A stretch of DNA of 64,000 bases, from assembly GCA_018806985.1 (NCBI GenBank), contig JADANN010000322.1, positions 372,001 to 436,000 of the forward strand, in the 5' to 3' direction. The DNA is from Angiostrongylus vasorum. Taxonomy: Eukaryota; Nematoda; Chromadorea; Rhabditida; Metastrongylidae. Both the position numbers and the translations under genes were made by a program. This document shows, in pieces, positions 45,190 through 57,102 of this stretch; within the stretch, counting starts at the first letter, position 1; each line of letters begins with the position of its first letter. The notes beneath the pieces were generated by a model, which ran no database searches, was not told the DNA's origin, and saw only the letters and a list, made by a program, of their open reading frames with translations.

Positions 45190-45934
45190 CTTGAGTAAAT
45201 ATCATAGGCAGGAAAGTCTGTTGACTCTTACCAACCAGAATCGGTTGGAAGTATACTGGGTTTTTTTGTTTAAGAGAATCGTAAGAAGTTTTGAAAAACC
45301 CTTATATATGTTACACTGATACTGCTAGCGTAAATAAAGAAGAAAAAATTGCTAAAAAAATTAGCTGTCAAGAAAACTCAAAGGTTTTCTACGCTCATAT
45401 GAGACAGCGATTAGTTCTGGAATTGTCATTAGGTTCATTAACTCTTAGTTCACAAAAACTTTAATGAATTTGGCCATGGAGAACTTCATGCGCATTTATA
45501 GCACAACGCTCTGACTAGACATTCTGAGGAAAACACCAGTTCATTCAAAGAATCTAGGGAGCAAGATAGGATTCTTTAATCATATCATTGGAATTAAGTA
45601 GTGTAGCTTGCAAGCGATCTTTGCTGCTCATCGTCAACCTTTAGTCAACAAATATTTTTAATCGCTGGCTGGATGAAGACATAAATAAAGGAAGAACAGG
45701 TCACTTGAACAGTATGGATGACGCGCAAGCAATTCCTTCTCAAAACTGCCGACGGCAGCGATACAAAAAGGATCAGCTGGTTTTCAACGGGTTCACGTTC
45801 ACTTTTTCCTCCTTTCAATTAGCCCCTAATGAACGACGTGAGAAAAAAAAATATTTCCTCTTATGCGACTAGAACTATGGATACTTCTTTACTGGATATT
45901 AAAGACGGGCTTACATATTCACTTTGCACTTTCA

Positions 45935-46200
45935 GCATTTTTTTCCAAATATTGTCTTCATCCACGGTGGTGGCCGGATAGCAATATGGTGTCGGATGCT
46001 AATTACGCCTTTTTGTTTTCTTTATGAATTTCATTGAATGCTGATCGAGCTTATTCTTCTTCAAATCCTGGGATAGCTTTACTAGAACATTCTCAGATCT
46101 TCCCATCGTTTGCCCATGCGGTTCGAAGAGGGGTTTGTTCCACCCACTCAGGGCAATGTAATACGCCAAACTGATAGACATCTATTCTATGACGCAGTAA
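45935..46200 (-). repeat. Diverged S3-related SINE or relative
   Basis: On the minus strand AAGCTATCCCAGGATTTGAA and CTCGATCAGCATTCAATGAA parallel 38150-38450. The plus-side text GGCCGGATAGCAATATGGTG at 45972 resembles an S3 A-box in the other orientation, so the unit may be composite. Confidence 0.45.
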
Positions 46201-46982
46201 CACTTCCTCGGACCACGTATTTTCTTTTAAAAATGGGCAGCTATTCCATCAAGACCTTCGTGCCCATCAATATGAAATCGAAGATTCTAGAAAAAAAAAG
46301 GTTTTAAACGGTCGTTGTCTTTGTATAAACATGACTTCGAGATATGGTGAAGTTCCTTTCACTCTATAGCACTGAATTTTTTCCGAAATTTGCGAAAACA
46401 TTTGCCTACTTAAAAAGGAACGCTTAGTATTAGAAGCAAATTTCATCGCCACAAATTGAACCGGCAGGGGATGAAATGATGGATTTCATCGTGAGGTCAT
46501 GCTCGGTTTCACGCTCCTTCCTTTAATTAAACATTAAAGGTTCCCCTGTTCTCACTGTTTAATAAAAAAGAAACGAGATCGGTCTTGGTCAAAAAGGAAA
46601 CACGCCGGAATTTGTAATGCTTACAAGAACGAAAACAAAAACATCTCATGTGTAATATGGAGAATGTCTCAAGCCTATTAGTTAGCATTTAAAGCACTTT
46701 AAAGCATTAAGCATTAAAGCAAGCAAGCGAATAAAGCACAGATGATACCGTAAATTTTTTCTGTATCTCATCCTTTTATTGTCGATTCAACGATAAGTTT
46801 CGCACATGGAGTTACATTTGTGTAAATGCTAGTCGTTCTCTTATATTCGATGAGAGTTTAGTTTTTTGCTATGTGGCTTGATTATAAAATTCTTGCACTT
46901 ATTTGCAACTGAATCAAGAAAGCATGAAGAGTAGATGTGCCACTGCTGAACTAAGAGAGCGGTCACGAAAACTTAACGTTCT

Positions 46983-47264
46983 TCACGGATTTGAGGTGGC
47001 TTTCCCGTGATGGCGGTGAAGGCGCCTGATTACAGTCTCAAGAAATCGCTTTTCTTTGTAATGCTCGATATTAGCGACTCTGTCAAAGTGATTGCACATG
47101 GTCGAACGGTGTTGATATAGAACCCCGCCGTGATGCCATTTAACTCCAACGAAGGAACTGTTTGGACATCTAATAGATTGGTGACATTTTGTTAAGGTTA
47201 AAAATGGGCACACGTTGATATCACTTTCCATTTTACATTGCTCCGTTATCACTTCGTCGTCCAT
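46983..47264 (-). other. Unidentified 93-codon open frame
   Basis: Minus-strand ATG to TGA. It starts MDDEVITEQCKMESDINVCP and contains SSFVGVKWHHGGVLYQHR and KRFLETVIRRLHRHH. Codon use is natural, and it is His- and Cys-rich (six Cys), which could hint at metal binding. An AG acceptor lies just before the ATG (GAGTCAG then TATG), so it may be a 5' or internal exon. Family unknown. Confidence 0.35.
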
Positions 47265-47751
47265 ACTGACTCAATATCGTACGCTCATGCGGAATGTGAG
47301 CGACTTTCTAAACTAAAAAGAAGTTCGCGACGAAATATTAAGAATAGCGTGGTCAACGTAAATATAATGGCAAATGCAGTGTTACGCTCTAGAGTACTTT
47401 AGCAAGGGAATGGTGATGATGTCGATTTCCCTGAAGAAGATCTGTCTAATTTGATTGCCTTTTCCTACATCTTGTATCAACTACAAAAGACATTTCTTAG
47501 TACAAAAGCACTTCAAGATAACGAAGTGGTTTATGGCAAGCGGCAAAACCCTTATTTTGAATTTTGAGTGGAAGTGATGGCAAAATGCTCGATATATCGA
47601 ACTCCATTTTAAAATTAGATTCCTAAATACTTTACTTTTTTGTGCTTTTTTTAAATTTAGATGAGTGAAAAAGATGAATCACGATTTCGCTTGAGTTATG
47701 CTCATATGAATCAGAAACATACAACATAACCATTTTAAAGAGAACTGGAAC

Positions 47752-47940
47752 TCATCGCGACCATAGAAAGGTTACTGGTGCAATGTATAACTGATATTTG
47801 CTGTATCTTCTTAACACATAAGATGCAAGGTCTCCAAAGCGTCGAATACAGGCGATTCCCTCATTTATAATTTTGCGAGTTGAAAAATTAGTTTCTGTTA
47901 CATCGTACTGCATCCATTTAGAAGGAAGTTTTTGTGTCAC
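47752..47940 (-). other. Probable terminal exon of an unidentified gene
   Basis: A clean acceptor (GGATTTCAG) precedes 47940 on the minus strand, followed by 62 codons in phase 0 to a TGA. The text reads VTQKLPSKWMQYDVTETNFS, then TRKIINEGIACIRRFGDLAS and YVLRRYSKYQLYIAP. It looks like genuine protein, but I cannot name the family. Upstream exons should lie above 47950 on minus; I did not find them. Confidence 0.4.
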
Positions 47941-48209
47941 CTGAAATCCCATGAATTAGCAAAAAGTTTCAAATAGCATTAGTAAAGTCTTTCTCGCTTG
48001 TTTGTCGCACATCACAGATGCAAAGTAACTTGTACTACTCGTGGAACTCCTCACATTTCTTATGATGCTCTTTAGTTTTAGATTTTACTGGACAGGTAAC
48101 CAATGATAGCGTACCTGATTTTCGATAGCATAAGTTTGCTTTTACACCAAGACTTCCGCGAAGATATTTCGATTTCTCCTCACCTTGGGTATATATTCTT
48201 TCGCTTAAG

Positions 48210-48595
48210 GAGCGGATAGCACAATGGTACTGATGTCCGTCATCACGAGCATGGTGCTAGTTCAATTTCGCTCCGGACCAACCAAGTTAATCATCCCTTC
48301 GGGGTCGAAAAATTGCTACCGGACATGTGTGGGGAAAAAATCACTCTTTGCAACCCAGTTGGGAACGCTCCAGCCCGGCTATCTCAGCACTCCAGGGAGA
48401 ACTGCTGGACCAGCATTATACGACATTCAAGATGAAATGAAAATTCTCAAGCAGCAACCAGAAGCCACTCGTAAAAGTTGGAGAATCTTCGTGGACAATG
48501 GATGGGAGGAAACGAATCGAATGTGAGAAGTGCTGGGAACCGCACAGTAGACTTGAAGACGGATCAAATAAAATAAAATAGAAAAAATTTAAAAA
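48210..48595 (+). repeat. SINE family S3 copy, nearly complete
   Basis: The head is GGAGCGGATAGCACAATGGT (A box), then GGTGCTAGTTCAATTTCG (B box) and the body TGGGAACGCTCCAGCCCGGC. The 3' end is an AATAAAATAAAATAG pentamer-type tail near 48568-48582. The 100-codon frame at 48224-48526 is SINE body. Confidence 0.9.
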
Positions 48596-49207
48596 ATTGG
48601 TCGCCTAATGATGAACACTTTGGTACACATCATTTCCTCCTTACCACAACGAAAAGGAAGGAGTCAACCGGGATGACATTTGTGATTAAATAGATCAAGG
48701 TACTTTGATAAATAAGTTTAACTTCCCAATATCCTTCTTAATTGCGTGTTTTACTGTCCTTTATTTTTTTCACATTTGAACAAAGCTGATGTGGTTTTTA
48801 TACTGCAGAGAACAAAAATAGAGTCCTATGCATACTTTCATGCTGTAGCAACGGCTGAACTATGTTGTCAAAAGTATAGCATTTGGTTTCCAACAGCCAA
48901 AAATTCGGCGAACCAATTCCATTTCGAATCACTGCCGAGCTTTACAGTTTCTCAGGATATACTACTAGATATGGTTCGCTTAGTTCAGTGAGTAGGGTTG
49001 TCTTGTAAAACACACGATGTGTTGCTTGTCCCAGCACCCTAGGCTAGTTAAGCCCTGCATTCATCCGGAATCGTCAAATTGACGTCAGGCCTCATTGCAA
49101 GAATAAAAAAAACAATGACGTGAAATATGTTGAAGCTCCAACAAATCATTGCATAGGGCAGATATGCGGTCAGACACATCTTCAATGCAATCGACGAACT
49201 CAGATGA

Positions 49208-49612
49208 ATGATGTACTCTTGTAGGATTAATGAATGCCGAACGCTTCATCCTTCATCTTTTTGTCAGTTAAACATTGATGTTGTGCTGAAAGTCCTTCGC
49301 AGTATTTGTGGTTTCGCTATCGCTTTTCTGGTTGTGTTAATATCCCCAGGAGACGCGCAGCAGCTCGTTCAAGTACTAATGTGTATTAGTAAGTGGTGAG
49401 TGTCACCTTGTTGTTGGAAATCAATTTATCCCACTTAACATGTTCCTTAATGTTTCACTTTTCCATTTTGACGATTATTTTGGCTTGCGATTTATATAGC
49501 TTTATGACCTGTGCAGTATAGCAACCAAAATGTGGCTGAACGAACAGTGCAGTTTTTCGCAGCTTCATGTGGAACAAAGAAAGAAAACACTCGTTTCCTG
49601 ATCGAAGTGTAA
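49208..49612 (+). other. Possible small secreted protein gene, two exons
   Basis: Exon 49208-49372 (55 codons) contains a signal-like hydrophobic run, SICGFAIAFLVVLISPGDAQ. Exon 49517-49612 follows a TGTGCAG acceptor and reads YSNQNVAERTVQFFAASCGT, then KKENTRFLIEV, to a stop. Joined in phase 0 they give 86 aa. The donor used (CAA then GTACTA) is weaker than the nearby GTAAGT at 49388, which is out of phase. Unrecognised. Confidence 0.25.
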
Positions 49613-49901
49613 TAATGTAATCGAATTATGATTTGAAAGAAGAACTCGTTGTAAGAACACTTCACGTAGATGTTTAACAGATTCTTTATGAATGAAACCT
49701 ATAGGTATCATAATGACTTTGCAGCAGCCGCCAATATTGTCACCTATAGGTGCCATATTCTTTCCGAGTGGTTTATTTCGGTGCACAGATCTTTCTTCCT
49801 AGACTTCCCACAATCAGTCGGCAGCTTATCCAACGCAGATGCTGTGGAGATCGTCCATGGGAGAACATTCTGTTACTGATTTTTCATATAATAATTCACA
49901 G

Positions 49902-50019
49902 AAAACCAGGTTTTGGACTAGTTCATTTTGAATGCGATAGACCATTACTGTTGAAGAGAGTACGGCCGGCGAGGAGGCGCAGAATATGCCTTAACTCTGC
50001 ACTGGAATCCGATACGTGA
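49902..50019 (+). other. Possible terminal exon
   Basis: After a TTCACAG acceptor, the frame reads KPGFGLVHFECDRPLLLKRV and RPARRRRICLNSALESDT to a TGA. Short and basic; no family recognised. It may belong with the candidate exons at 49208-49612 or to none. Confidence 0.2.
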
Positions 50020-51345
50020 CGAGTGCTTTTCTCTAGGATAAAAATGATAGATCATCGAGAATACTTCTTCAGTGACTAGGTGTTAACAGAGTATGCATTC
50101 ATCAATGTGCTTTAACGGGGGTTTGCTCTTACAAACAGGTATGGAAACTTTGTCTACAACCATAACTGATGTTTTGAAAATTGTTCTCAAAAACACTTAG
50201 TCTGCAACCTCTAGTCTTTAATGTGTATATATCTACACGCAATTCCAACACCCTACATGCAAATATCATTCTTTACAGGCAAGCTCAAGCGCTTCCAGAG
50301 TTGTGAAATTGTTGTGCAGTAGTTACCAAAAGTACTATCTGTGAACGAGTAGGGCCTTCATCGGTGTGCGGGGTCAAATAGTATGCTGGAATTACCACTC
50401 TCTATAATTTTCGCTGTATTTACCTAGTATTGTTCACAAATAATACATCTTATACACTATTTCTTCTCTATACGACCTCATTCCTTAGGAATTAACACAT
50501 TTCAGTTATAATTCACAATCACTACAACTCCCATTATTTACAACTATACCTTTCACATACTAATTCCATTAAAATCACTCCGAACCTCCACTAAATGCGA
50601 GCATTATTGCAACCATCTGAACAGAAAGATTTGTTGCCTTTGCTCCATCCATTGTCCAACTACGTGCTTTATATGCCGTCGGCTATGGAGTCCCAAATTC
50701 TTGCTAAGAAGTGCTTTCGAGATAAAGTAGAATAAAAGGTGTGAAAGTTATTTTACTTGCAATGGTGTAATTGGAAAAGGGTATTCGCAGGAAGCAGGTG
50801 ACGAATCAAGAGGGTACATTAAAGTTTGTCCTCCATTTGGAAGAGTGGAAGCAAAACGAGTTACAAGAAATATTCCTAAACCTACTTAATTCAAGAAAAA
50901 GAAAAATGCATAGCATGCTTATGTGGGCAACTTCCCTTAAAAAGCTCTCAGTACGCGTCCGAGAACACTTGCCCAAAATCACGTGATGCGAGTGGTGTGT
51001 CCAAGCGATGACACGTTGATCTCAGAAACAACACGATAATGCTTCCTGACAGTATTACCCACCTACTTCTTCCTTTGCTTATTTTCTCTAAAACCTTTGG
51101 TCTTCGAACAGAGATTCTTCCATCACCGACTCCTAAATAATACTTTGGAGAATTTTCCAATGGGGTAACGACATACCAAAAGAAATATTTGACACATTCA
51201 CAGTGATTTACACAGATTTAAATGCACACCTATTTGGGAATAACTTAGTCTTTCAAATCCAAGTTAGCACCAAGTGGAAAAAAAGTCGTTAAAATAACTA
51301 CGATATTCTAAAAATATAATATATACGGCACCATATGGGTACCCA
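50020..51345. other. AT-rich intergenic stretch
   Basis: No repeat or gene recognised. A 71-codon frame at 50771-50986 (+, Lys/Glu-rich, FVLHLEEWKQNELQEIFLNL) is the only notable open stretch. Confidence 0.4.
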
Positions 51346-51351
51346 CCATGT

Positions 51352-51640
51352 ATAGAGCGCGTGTGACGCAGTGGTCGAAGGCGCTTTGCAACACACACAT
51401 GGAATCGATAAACGCGCCCATAGCCCATCAAGTCTTCCATCCCTCCGCGATCGGCAAATTGGTACCAGACTTATCCGGGAGGATAGCAGCACTGGCTCGA
51501 CACATCGGTGGGCCACCGCGAGTCATTGTAAAGGCCGGATATGCATTCACTCACCTCGAACCGATGCTTAATGAAGTTGAATGCATGGCGCATCCCTTAG
51601 GGATTGATCAACGCCGAGAGCTTTATCCTTTTGTCCTTTT
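51352..51640 (+). repeat. SINE family S2, complete forward copy
   Basis: The only forward copy. The tRNA-like head GCGCGTGTGACGCAGTGGTC (51358-51377) is followed by GGAATCGATAAACGCGCCC (B-box region), a body with GGTACCAGACTTATCCGGGA, and the tail AGAGCTTTATCCTTTTGTCC. Overlapping open frames here are SINE sequence. Confidence 0.92.
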
Positions 51641-52384
51641 ACCATATGCAAACTCATGTGTAGAACAATATATCGATAAATGAAAATCGCTTTTCTGAAA
51701 GAGATGTATACATAGATAAGACATATCTACCTATTGAGTACACACAAATAATTCAGATAATTCCCGTCCCACTTTCTGGGTCATAAAAGGTTCTCATATA
51801 AACATGGAAAGAAAGATTTGTTCGACAAGGTTTTTTTACAACTAGAATTTCTCTTATAGTGATTGGAATCTTTACAACCTCAAACAGCTATAGTTAACTC
51901 TCTTCGCAACTGTTAAGACCTAAAACTTCTACAAAGAGTTCTTTATATTACACGCGATTCGCATTCAATAACCCGTAATTGCTACTACCACACAATATAC
52001 GATCACCATAACCAGAACAGTATGGAATCGGTGGATATAAAAAACATAAAAGTGACACAAAAATCCGCTTGAAATCCCGTATAAAACCAAGCGAAAAGCT
52101 GGTAGAGCCGTGGCTGTGTGCTGACTGTGTGTAGAGAACTGCTGAGCCATTTTATCATTAAACTGTAATAATATGATGAAACAGTATTGTTAAAACGAAT
52201 TACTTACGACAATGGTACATATTGTGCACTCTGTTTATCCATTGGTGACAAGCCAGAGATTCTCTTTAACAAGAAAATTCCCATTATCTGCTGATTTATA
52301 GAAAGATAATAATCAGCTATTACCTTTGCTCGGTGCACGAAATTAGACTTCCTAGTCAACAATGTGCAATCCCTGTAAGCCCTA

Positions 52385-52665
52385 TATTAAAATGATAAAG
52401 CTCTTAGCGTTGATCAATCCCTGAGGGATGCGTCATGCATTCGACTTCGCTAAGTACCGTTGGAGGTGACTGGACGCATATCTCGCCTTTATAATGGCTC
52501 GCGGTGGCGATGTATCGAGCCAGTGCTGCTATCCTCCCAGACAAGTCTGGTACCAATCTTCCGACTCCGGAGGGATGAAAGGCTTGGTGAGCCTTGGGCG
52601 CGGGGATCGATTCCATGTGTGTGTTGCAGGGCGCCTCCGACTACTGCGCCACACGCGCCCTTAAG
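52385..52665 (-). repeat. SINE family S2, complete copy
   Basis: Reverse copy. The tail GATAAAGCTCTTAGCGTTGA is at 52392. The head on minus begins near 52660 (GGGCGCGTGTGGCGCAGTAG), with a B-box-like GGAATCGATCCCCGCGCCC. A short deletion removes part of the GGCCTACC segment near 52508. Confidence 0.92.
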
Positions 52666-52828
52666 CCCTACATTACTGCACTAAAATGTTCACCCATATT
52701 ATTCATATTATTCTATCATTTACTAGAAACTTATTTATCTGTTTCTCTATTTGTGTGATCCAAATTTACGTATTAATTGGATCGCAGCATTCCTTTCGTT
52801 CAGTCCGTTGTCTGTCAATCATCAGCCA

Positions 52829-52986
52829 TTAAGGTCTTCCGATTCTCGCGTACGGACTCCGCTTCCAGTTGAGAATTTTGTCTTCACAAATTTCGTTGAA
52901 CTCTGGCCGAGTTAACTCTTTTTGAGACAACTCCATTACAGCGCCCCCTAGGTGCTTAGCAGGGGGCATCAGTCCACTGACGAGAT
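52829..52986 (-). other. Probable terminal exon of an unidentified gene
   Basis: On the minus strand a good acceptor (TTCTTGCTACAG) precedes 52986. Two carry-over bases then lead to 51 codons and a TAA at 52829-52831. The text reads LVSGLMPPAKHLGGAVMELS, then QKELTRPEFNEICEDKILNW and KRSPYARIGRP. Composition and codon use are convincingly protein-like and GC-richer than the fl. DNA. I do not recognise the family. Upstream exons should lie above 53000 on minus. Confidence 0.5.
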
Positions 52987-52989
52987 CTG

Positions 52990-53804
52990 TAGCAAGAAAA
53001 ATTAAGTCTCGAACATCTGCGCTTCCTATTCATCGATGAGGAGATTTCCTTTTTAAATTCCACTTTATCCTCTATGGATCACTTCCAACAGACTTGCACT
53101 ATCTTATACTACTTGGTCACCTCCCAAAGAAAACGTTACCTAATAATAAAATAAGGTTTAAATTCTTGTCGAAGAATTCAAAAATAGAATCAATGTGCTC
53201 TCACATTGGCAAAAAATATCATTGTGTAGATTGAATATTTCATAGACTCGGTGGCTTCTTATCTAACTGCGCCTATTGAAATCTGGTCTGCAGAGCCTCT
53301 CCTCACTTTCCAAAAAATGTTGTGTTCCCTGAAATCCGTTTGTGCATTAAGTATAGATCAGAGACATCGAAAAATCGGCATCATTCCGTAGACGAATCCG
53401 TCGTGGACCCTCGACGACGGGCCCAGCTTGCTTGGAGGTCGCGTTCAAACAAATGTGAACTAATTACGCATTTTATATATCATTCTCAGCGGATTACTGG
53501 TGGAAATAGAGATTCGATACAGTTATAGGGTCGAGGAATAACTTTTGATACCTCGCTTGAGAACACTGTTGTATATCCAAAACCAACTTATAAAGCTGGT
53601 AGTTACACGCTAAAGAAAAAGTTCAACCTTAAGGATGCTGAAGTGTGAGCAACACTTGGAAACCCAGCTGGGCTTCAAATCCGCTGTTAACCTTAGAAGG
53701 GCCTCATGTGTTATCAACCAATCTAACCGAGGCTCTTTTCTTCACCACTGCCATTTCGACTGCAGCTTCAGCGTAACTGTGTTCAATGCCGATTTGTCGT
53801 TCCT
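52990..53804. other. Intergenic or intronic stretch
   Basis: Presumed intron or upstream part of the gene ending at 52829, but no second exon is certain. A hairpin-forming segment CCGTCGTGGACCCTCGACGA lies at 53398-53417 (arms CCGTCGT/ACGACGG). Otherwise AT-rich. Confidence 0.35.
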
Positions 53805-54030
53805 AGATCCCGTTGACGGTTGATTGCCAACAACACAGTTAGAGCAAGCAACTGGCTCTGAAAAAAGGCAAAGCAATGGCCTCGATTGGTGTGGTAGATA
53901 GCAGGCGAGCCCACATGGCAAGTGTAACCGTGGGTGCGAAGCCCATCTGAGGTCCACAGTTTTGCTCATATCTCACCTTCCTTGTGATTGTAATTCCAAT
54001 CGCCCCCTTTACACGAAGAAAGAATAGACA
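53805..54030 (+). repeat. S1-related SINE copy
   Basis: The upstream part is TCCCGTTGACGGTTGATTGC, then a head like GATTGGTGTGGTAGATAGCA, a B-box-like GGTGCGAAGCCCATC, and the tail CATATCTCACCTTCCTTGTG. Diverged from the 10033-10290 copy. Confidence 0.7.
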
Positions 54031-54184
54031 CTAGGTAAAAGTAAACACTAACATTTCCATCTTTTTTTCTGCTCTGCCGAGAGAAGATGTCGGTTGAATC
54101 GTAAGCTGTTTAAGAGCGAGCAGAGACGTTTCAGCTTCGCTTCCACGTTGTTTTTGCAAATAAAGGTATTTTTTGCTTCATTTT

Positions 54185-54570
54185 TTTACTTTATTTTATT
54201 TTATTTCATTTCATCTGTCTTCACATCTACTGTACGGATCCTAGCACTTCTCACATCCACCTGTTTCCTCGCATCCACTGTCCCACTAAGACCATCCAAC
54301 TTTTACGTATCGCTTCAGTTGCTGCTTGAGGATTTCCAGTTCATCTTGAATGCTATAAAAATTGTTATCCAGCAATTCTCCCTGGAGTCCTGAGATAGCC
54401 GGTCTGAAGCGTTCCCAGTTGGATTGCAGAGAGTGATTTTTTTCCAGGTAAATCCGGTGCCAATTTCCCGATCCCGGAAGGATGAGAGGCTTGGTTGGCC
54501 AGCAGCGGAATCAAACTGGTGTCATGCTCGTGATAACGGACCACTGTGCTATCCGCCCCCTTTTGCCACA
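54185..54570 (-). repeat. SINE family S3 copy
   Basis: Reverse S3. On minus the head is GGGGGCGGATAGCACAGTGG (complement of 54541-54560), followed by the B-box region and the shared body (AACGCTTCAGACCGGCTATC). The tail is an ATTTTATTT-type run near 54190. Confidence 0.9.
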
Positions 54571-54794
54571 TTATTATGGAAAATCATTAAGGGTCATGTA
54601 CATTATCTTCAGAGTACGCTTGTGTAGTGGAAGTAATCAAACCGATTTTCCACAGAACAAGACGTTCATCTATATAATTCCCATAAAGTGTGCTCCATTC
54701 CGAACTCTTATGCACGGAATATCCTGTTAATATTATACTTGCTTGCTTGGATACTTGGATAATCCGTCCATACTGATTGCACAGGCACTAGCAC

Positions 54795-55140
54795 AATTAA
54801 CATTGTTCCGGAGTTTTGCTGGCTTAGCTATTGTAGTTCCCTTGAGTCCCGAAGTCAGCCTAGCCAAACTCTGTCCCTGGTCACCACCACCACAGGCAGT
54901 CTCCACCGTTGTGGATCAGAAGGAGATTTGTCACCATTCGACTATATTGGTAACAGGACGGCAGTGGATCCTGGTATTGGTTCATTCTTAGCTGGGCTTC
55001 CTAATAAAATCCCGAACTCGTTCTCAGCTTGGGAGAACCTGCTGCGGAGAGGAAGTGGATACCCCCCGCTGTATATCGCAGCCCAACAAACAGGAACACC
55101 TCCCAGCCACGATGAGGCGGTAAACCGTTGAGAGGATTAA
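54795..55140 (+). repeat. Unclassified interspersed repeat R4, copy 2
   Basis: Inverted relative to copy 1 at 36195-36560. The blocks CCCTTGAGTCCCGAAGTCAG, CAGTGGATCCTGGTATTGGT and GGCGGTAAACCGTTGAGAGG align. The 82- and 67-codon frames over it are not conserved with copy 1. Confidence 0.75.
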
Positions 55141-55714
55141 TATTACAAAGATATGTAAACATATTTATTATGCAAAACTCTTGTAATGAAGACTACTAAC
55201 ATACTATCTATAATATTCATGTGTAAAGACGGGTCTTGCAAAAGAAAATTCAGAATTTGCACGGCCTCGATCGTCCATACTTATTCCTTTAACATTATAA
55301 CCTATTTTATAATTTATATTTACTTATTTATAGTTGCATTACCTGCAATGTCTAAAGCTTGGAGTTTCTACAAACAATTGTCTTCAAAAGTAAATTTCAT
55401 TCATTATAGCCAGAAAGAAAATAAAAAATGAAATAGTTGTCGGGAAACTAGTGTAGTCCAGCACATGTTGAGCATAGAAAAAAAAGTAGTCTGACCTGAC
55501 ATTGAGTAGTGTTTATTCCTAATCGCTAGGCCAAATCTCAGCTACCTCAAGCAATCGAAACGAACAAAAAAAACCGGTATAACCGACATTCATATATTAT
55601 GCTTAACCGACCAGCAAGTGCTAACAGTAATGTTAATGCATAGCTAATGACTTGTTTTCGCCAAAATAAGAGTTTAAAATGCTTCAAAACTATGGGGAAA
55701 TATAAATGGGGGCC
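55141..55714. other. AT-rich intergenic stretch
   Basis: No gene recognised. The 81-codon frame at 55186-55431 has a hydrophobic middle (NIITYFIIYIYLFIVALPAM) but no other support. Confidence 0.35.
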
Positions 55715-56055
55715 GAAAGCACAGTAGTAGTGATGCCTTAGCACGGTGCTAGTTCGATCCCGCTCCGAGCACATCAAGCATCTTACCCCTCTGGGGTGGG
55801 GAATTGGTACCGGATCTTCACGGGAAAGAATCACTTTCTCCATTCCAAGAGGGGACGCTCTAGCCCGGCACTCTTACGACTCCAGGAAGAATGTGCTCGA
55901 CTAGCATTCTACGACATTCAAGATGAAAGGAAAATCTTCAAGCAGCAACCGAAGTTACAGGTAGAAGTTGGAAGACTTTCGTGGATGATGGATGCAAGGA
56001 AAAGATTCGAATGTGAAAAATACTGAGACCCCCGACAGCAAATATGAAGGACTGT
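55715..56055 (+). repeat. SINE family S3 copy abutting RTE-like copy D
   Basis: The head is GGGGGCCGAAAGCACAGTAG, the B box CTAGTTCGATCCCGCTCC, then the usual body to CAGCAAATATGAAGGACTG. It ends within about 20 bp of the 3' end of RTE-like copy D, so the two 3' ends face each other. Confidence 0.85.
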
Positions 56056-56607
56056 TTGTATTTTTTAAAAAAAATCACCTGTATCACCTGTAGTCCCGTT
56101 GATCGTCGAGTGACTCAAGCGGGCACCAGTAAGTCTTCCATTCTTCCCTGTCGCGTGCAAGAGTAGCCCAATGGGTTCTGCTCGCTCTAGGGACTCGAAG
56201 AGCATCATATCTTTCTGCAAGGCTCTTTGTGAAGAGCTCTGACCATCGGGTCGGTGGTCTTCCTGCAGTACGTTTGACATCCCGAGGAATCCAGTCACTA
56301 ACGGCTCTTGCCCATCGGTCATTCATACGCATTACGTGTCCGGCCCACCTTATCTTCGATTGTTTGGCGTACAGAACGGCATCTTTGATTTCTGATCGTC
56401 AACGCAGATCGGAGCTTCGGATCCCTTCCCCTACTTGTGTGGAACGTTATACTCCTAGCATCGTCCTTTCGACTGCGCGTTCGATAACGGTGAGTGATCT
56501 TTCATCCAGCTTACGCAACGACCAGGTTTCTGACGCATACGTTAGGGCAGGAAGTACTGTTCAGCCGAAAAGGTGGGCACGAAGTCGGGTGTTCTTTGTT
56601 TTCTTCA

Positions 56608-57102
56608 CTACATCCTCGATGATCTTGTGAGCTCCCCAAGCCGCTCGTTTCCTCTCTGCTCAACTCTGTAGCTAAGTCGTTCATCATATTGATTTCCCGA
56701 CCTAGATGGACATAACTGGAGCATTCGAAGATATTCACGCCGTTGAGCGTAAATGCGGCATACAAAACCAATCCTTTCTTCATAAACATCTTTTTTTGTG
56801 AGATTTACTCGAAGACTAATCTTTCCACAGGCTTTATCAAAGTCGGCAAGCTTATATTCCACTTGGCTAATGTTCGGTGTTGTTAGGACGATGTCATCAG
56901 CAAAGCGAAGATGATGTAACTGCCAACTATCGATTTTCACTCTCACATTATCCCATTCCAATGTTCGCATGACGTTCTGGAAGGTGGCGGTGAACAATTT
57001 TGGCGAGATGGTATCGCCTTGCCTAACTCCTCTTTTGACGTCAATGTTAATATCGTTGTAGAATGGTGATACCTTGGTTGTGAAATTTTTTGTACAGCTC
57101 AC
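56608..57102 (-). pseudogene. Reverse transcriptase segment of copy D
   Basis: The frame carries VSPFYNDINIDVKRGVRQGD, TISPKLFTATFQNVM and the active site HLRFADDIVLTTP (complement of 56893-56904 for FADD). A frameshift follows LNLTKK-like text near 56790, after which MFMKKGLVLYAAFTLNG continues in the next frame (56511-56789). Confidence 0.92.

Noticed and set aside
53390..53425. CCGTCGT...ACGACGG hairpin as another ribozyme-like site
   Set aside because: The stem is present, but there is no CTGANGA or GAAAC box beside it.
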